Of a stretch of 64,000 nt of DNA, positions 62,994 to 64,000 are shown in pieces. A program made the position numbers and the translations under genes. The stretch spans positions 124,001-188,000 of the forward strand of contig JAAZYR010000003.1 in the NCBI GenBank assembly GCA_014239555.1. The letters are read 5' to 3'. Within the stretch, counting starts at the first letter, position 1, and each line of letters opens with the position of its first letter. The stretch comes from Acidimicrobiales bacterium. GTDB lineage: Bacteria > Actinomycetota > Acidimicrobiia > Acidimicrobiales > Poriferisodalaceae. A model generated the notes under the pieces. That model was not told the origin of the DNA, ran no database searches, and saw nothing but the letters and a program-made list of their open reading frames with translations.

Positions 62994-64000
62994 TCAAAAT
63001 TTGGATTTCCACCCACCAGTCGCCTGGATTTGGGCACACTCGGGAACAATCTGGTGTCCGACCCGGGCGATTTGTTCGTGGATTTCTTGCACTTCACCAG
63101 AAGGACAGTCCATCTTCGCGACCACAAGGGAGTAACCCGCTTCTGCAAATTTTTCTAAATCCTCCAGCACCTGTTCAGAAGTTCCGGTGCAGATCTTTCT
63201 TGGCGTTTGATGGGCGAGGGCATCATCACTGTCGGTAACTCTCATGGTTGTGGCAGCCATCATGATGAAGGTCGAAGGGTCCCTCCCTGCTATCTCGAGG
63301 TCGGTTTTGATTATCGTCTGGAGATCAGAGTGGCGGTTCGGGTCCGCAAAAGGGTCAAGAAATACTGGATAAAAACCGTCGCAATGAGCTGCCGCGCGAC
63401 GCGCCCCAAGGGGAGACACCCCTCCATAAATGATGGGGGGGTGAGGCTTCTGCAGAGGTTTTGGGTCCATTGAAACGTTGTCGAACGAGTAGTAGTCGCC
63501 GTCAAAAGAAACGAAGTCGTCTTGCCAACTTCGCTTATAAATCTCGATGCACTCGACGGTTCGTCTCCCGCGCTCAGCAAAGTCAACACCGAGAGCATCA
63601 AACTCCTCGGCCATCCAACCGGCGCCGACCCCGAGCAGAAGACGGCCTCCCGACAGTACGTCCACCGTCGCGAATTGGCGGGCGTCACTCAACGGCCCAC
63701 GGTAGGGCGCAACGAGCACACTGGTACCAAGTTTGATTGTGTTCGTGGCAGAAGCAACTGCTCCCATCACAACTGCACCATCGAGCATCTCGTGTCGCGG
63801 TGAATAAGAGCGGGCACCGGTCTGATTAGCGATATGCGCACTCTTTGTTTCTGAGGGCATACACACGTGATCGGGAAACCAAATTGAATGAAACCCATTG
63901 CGTTCAGCAGTTTGTGCAATCGCCACTGGTTCAAGCGTTGCCCCTGGGACACTTCGGGTGTAGTTGTTTACATCATCTCGATAACCGACACCGTGGGTGT
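62994..64000 (-). CDS. LLM class F420-dependent oxidoreductase, 5' end outside window
   Basis: The frame is open to the right edge, so the start is beyond the window; at least 335 residues. Features: GFHSIWFPDHVCMP, IKLGTSVLVAPYRGPLSDARQFATVDVLSGGRLLLGVGAGWMAEEF and the final GTSEQVLEDLEKFAEAGYSLVVAKMD. The DHV...GVGAGW pattern favours the F420-type group. Substrate unknown; it lies upstream of the ABC importer operon. Confidence 0.88.
   Translation of the reverse strand, partial: THGVGYRDDVNNYTRSVPGATLEPVAIAQTAERNGFHSIWFPDHVCMPSETKSAHIANQTGARSYSPRHEMLDGAVVMGAVASATNTIKLGTSVLVAPYRGPLSDARQFATVDVLSGGRLLLGVGAGWMAEEFDALGVDFAERGRRTVECIEIYKRSWQDDFVSFDGDYYSFDNVSMDPKPLQKPHPPIIYGGVSPLGARRAAAHCDGFYPVFLDPFADPNRHSDLQTIIKTDLEIAGRDPSTFIMMAATTMRVTDSDDALAHQTPRKICTGTSEQVLEDLEKFAEAGYSLVVAKMDCPSGEVQEIHEQIARVGHQIVPECAQIQATGGWKSKF

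Overview
The window looks like the origin region of an uncultured actinobacterium, most likely class Acidimicrobiia. I base this on gene order and content; no search was run. The left 17.5 kb has the actinobacterial origin order: trxB, trxA, a cwlM-like gene, parB, parA, rsmG, khpB (R3H/KH), yidC, yidD, rnpA, rpmH, dnaA, dnaN, recF, a DciA-type gene, gyrB, gyrA, a DUF3566 gene and tRNA-Ile. Two parS sites lie upstream of parA. DnaA boxes cluster between dnaA and dnaN and, more weakly, upstream of dnaA. Two luciferase-like monooxygenase (LLM) family genes and a third partial one suggest a cell that uses coenzyme F420 or FMN. Many starts are GTG.

From 17.6 to 24.0 kb there is a small membrane protein, an NAD(P)-binding protein, lgt and a glycosyltransferase-like gene. 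A leftward operon follows (LLM oxidoreductase, threonine dehydratase-like enzyme, epoxide hydrolase), then tRNA-Ala. In mycobacteria the Ile and Ala tRNAs sit side by side; here 6.4 kb separates them.

From 24.1 to 36.2 kb is an accessory region. It holds a TetR-sulfatase pair with a palindromic operator candidate, a cupredoxin-like membrane protein divergent from a major facilitator superfamily (MFS) transporter, an IlvD/Edd dehydratase, an FMN/Fe-S/FAD dienoyl-CoA-reductase-type protein, a short-chain dehydrogenase, both subunits of a Rieske ring-hydroxylating oxygenase, and a methyltransferase. From 36.3 to 42.3 kb come an acyl-CoA carboxylase beta subunit, DoxX, DUF1330, a second MFS exporter, hemolysin III with a coupled 26-residue membrane peptide, and a YceI protein.

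From 42.6 to 64 kb is the most interesting part, a probable catabolic island for cyclic amides (hydantoins, dihydropyrimidines or cyclic imides). A tight rightward operon encodes a 2-oxoglutarate oxygenase, a HisC-like aminotransferase, an MmgE/PrpD protein, an LLM enzyme, an N-carbamoyl amidohydrolase and a dihydropyrimidinase. Then come an amidohydrolase, a CaiB CoA-transferase, a polysaccharide-deacetylase-fold hydrolase and an AroM-DUF917-HyuA operon in which AroM keeps two cysteines at racemase-like positions. An enoyl-CoA hydratase, a complete dipeptide-type ABC importer and another LLM gene close the window. Together these suggest import, ring opening, decarbamoylation, transamination and CoA-linked breakdown of a nitrogen heterocycle. 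The substrate is unknown.

A recurring promoter shape, TANNNT six to eight bases before the start codon, appears at several genes and suggests leaderless transcripts. It was used to choose several starts.
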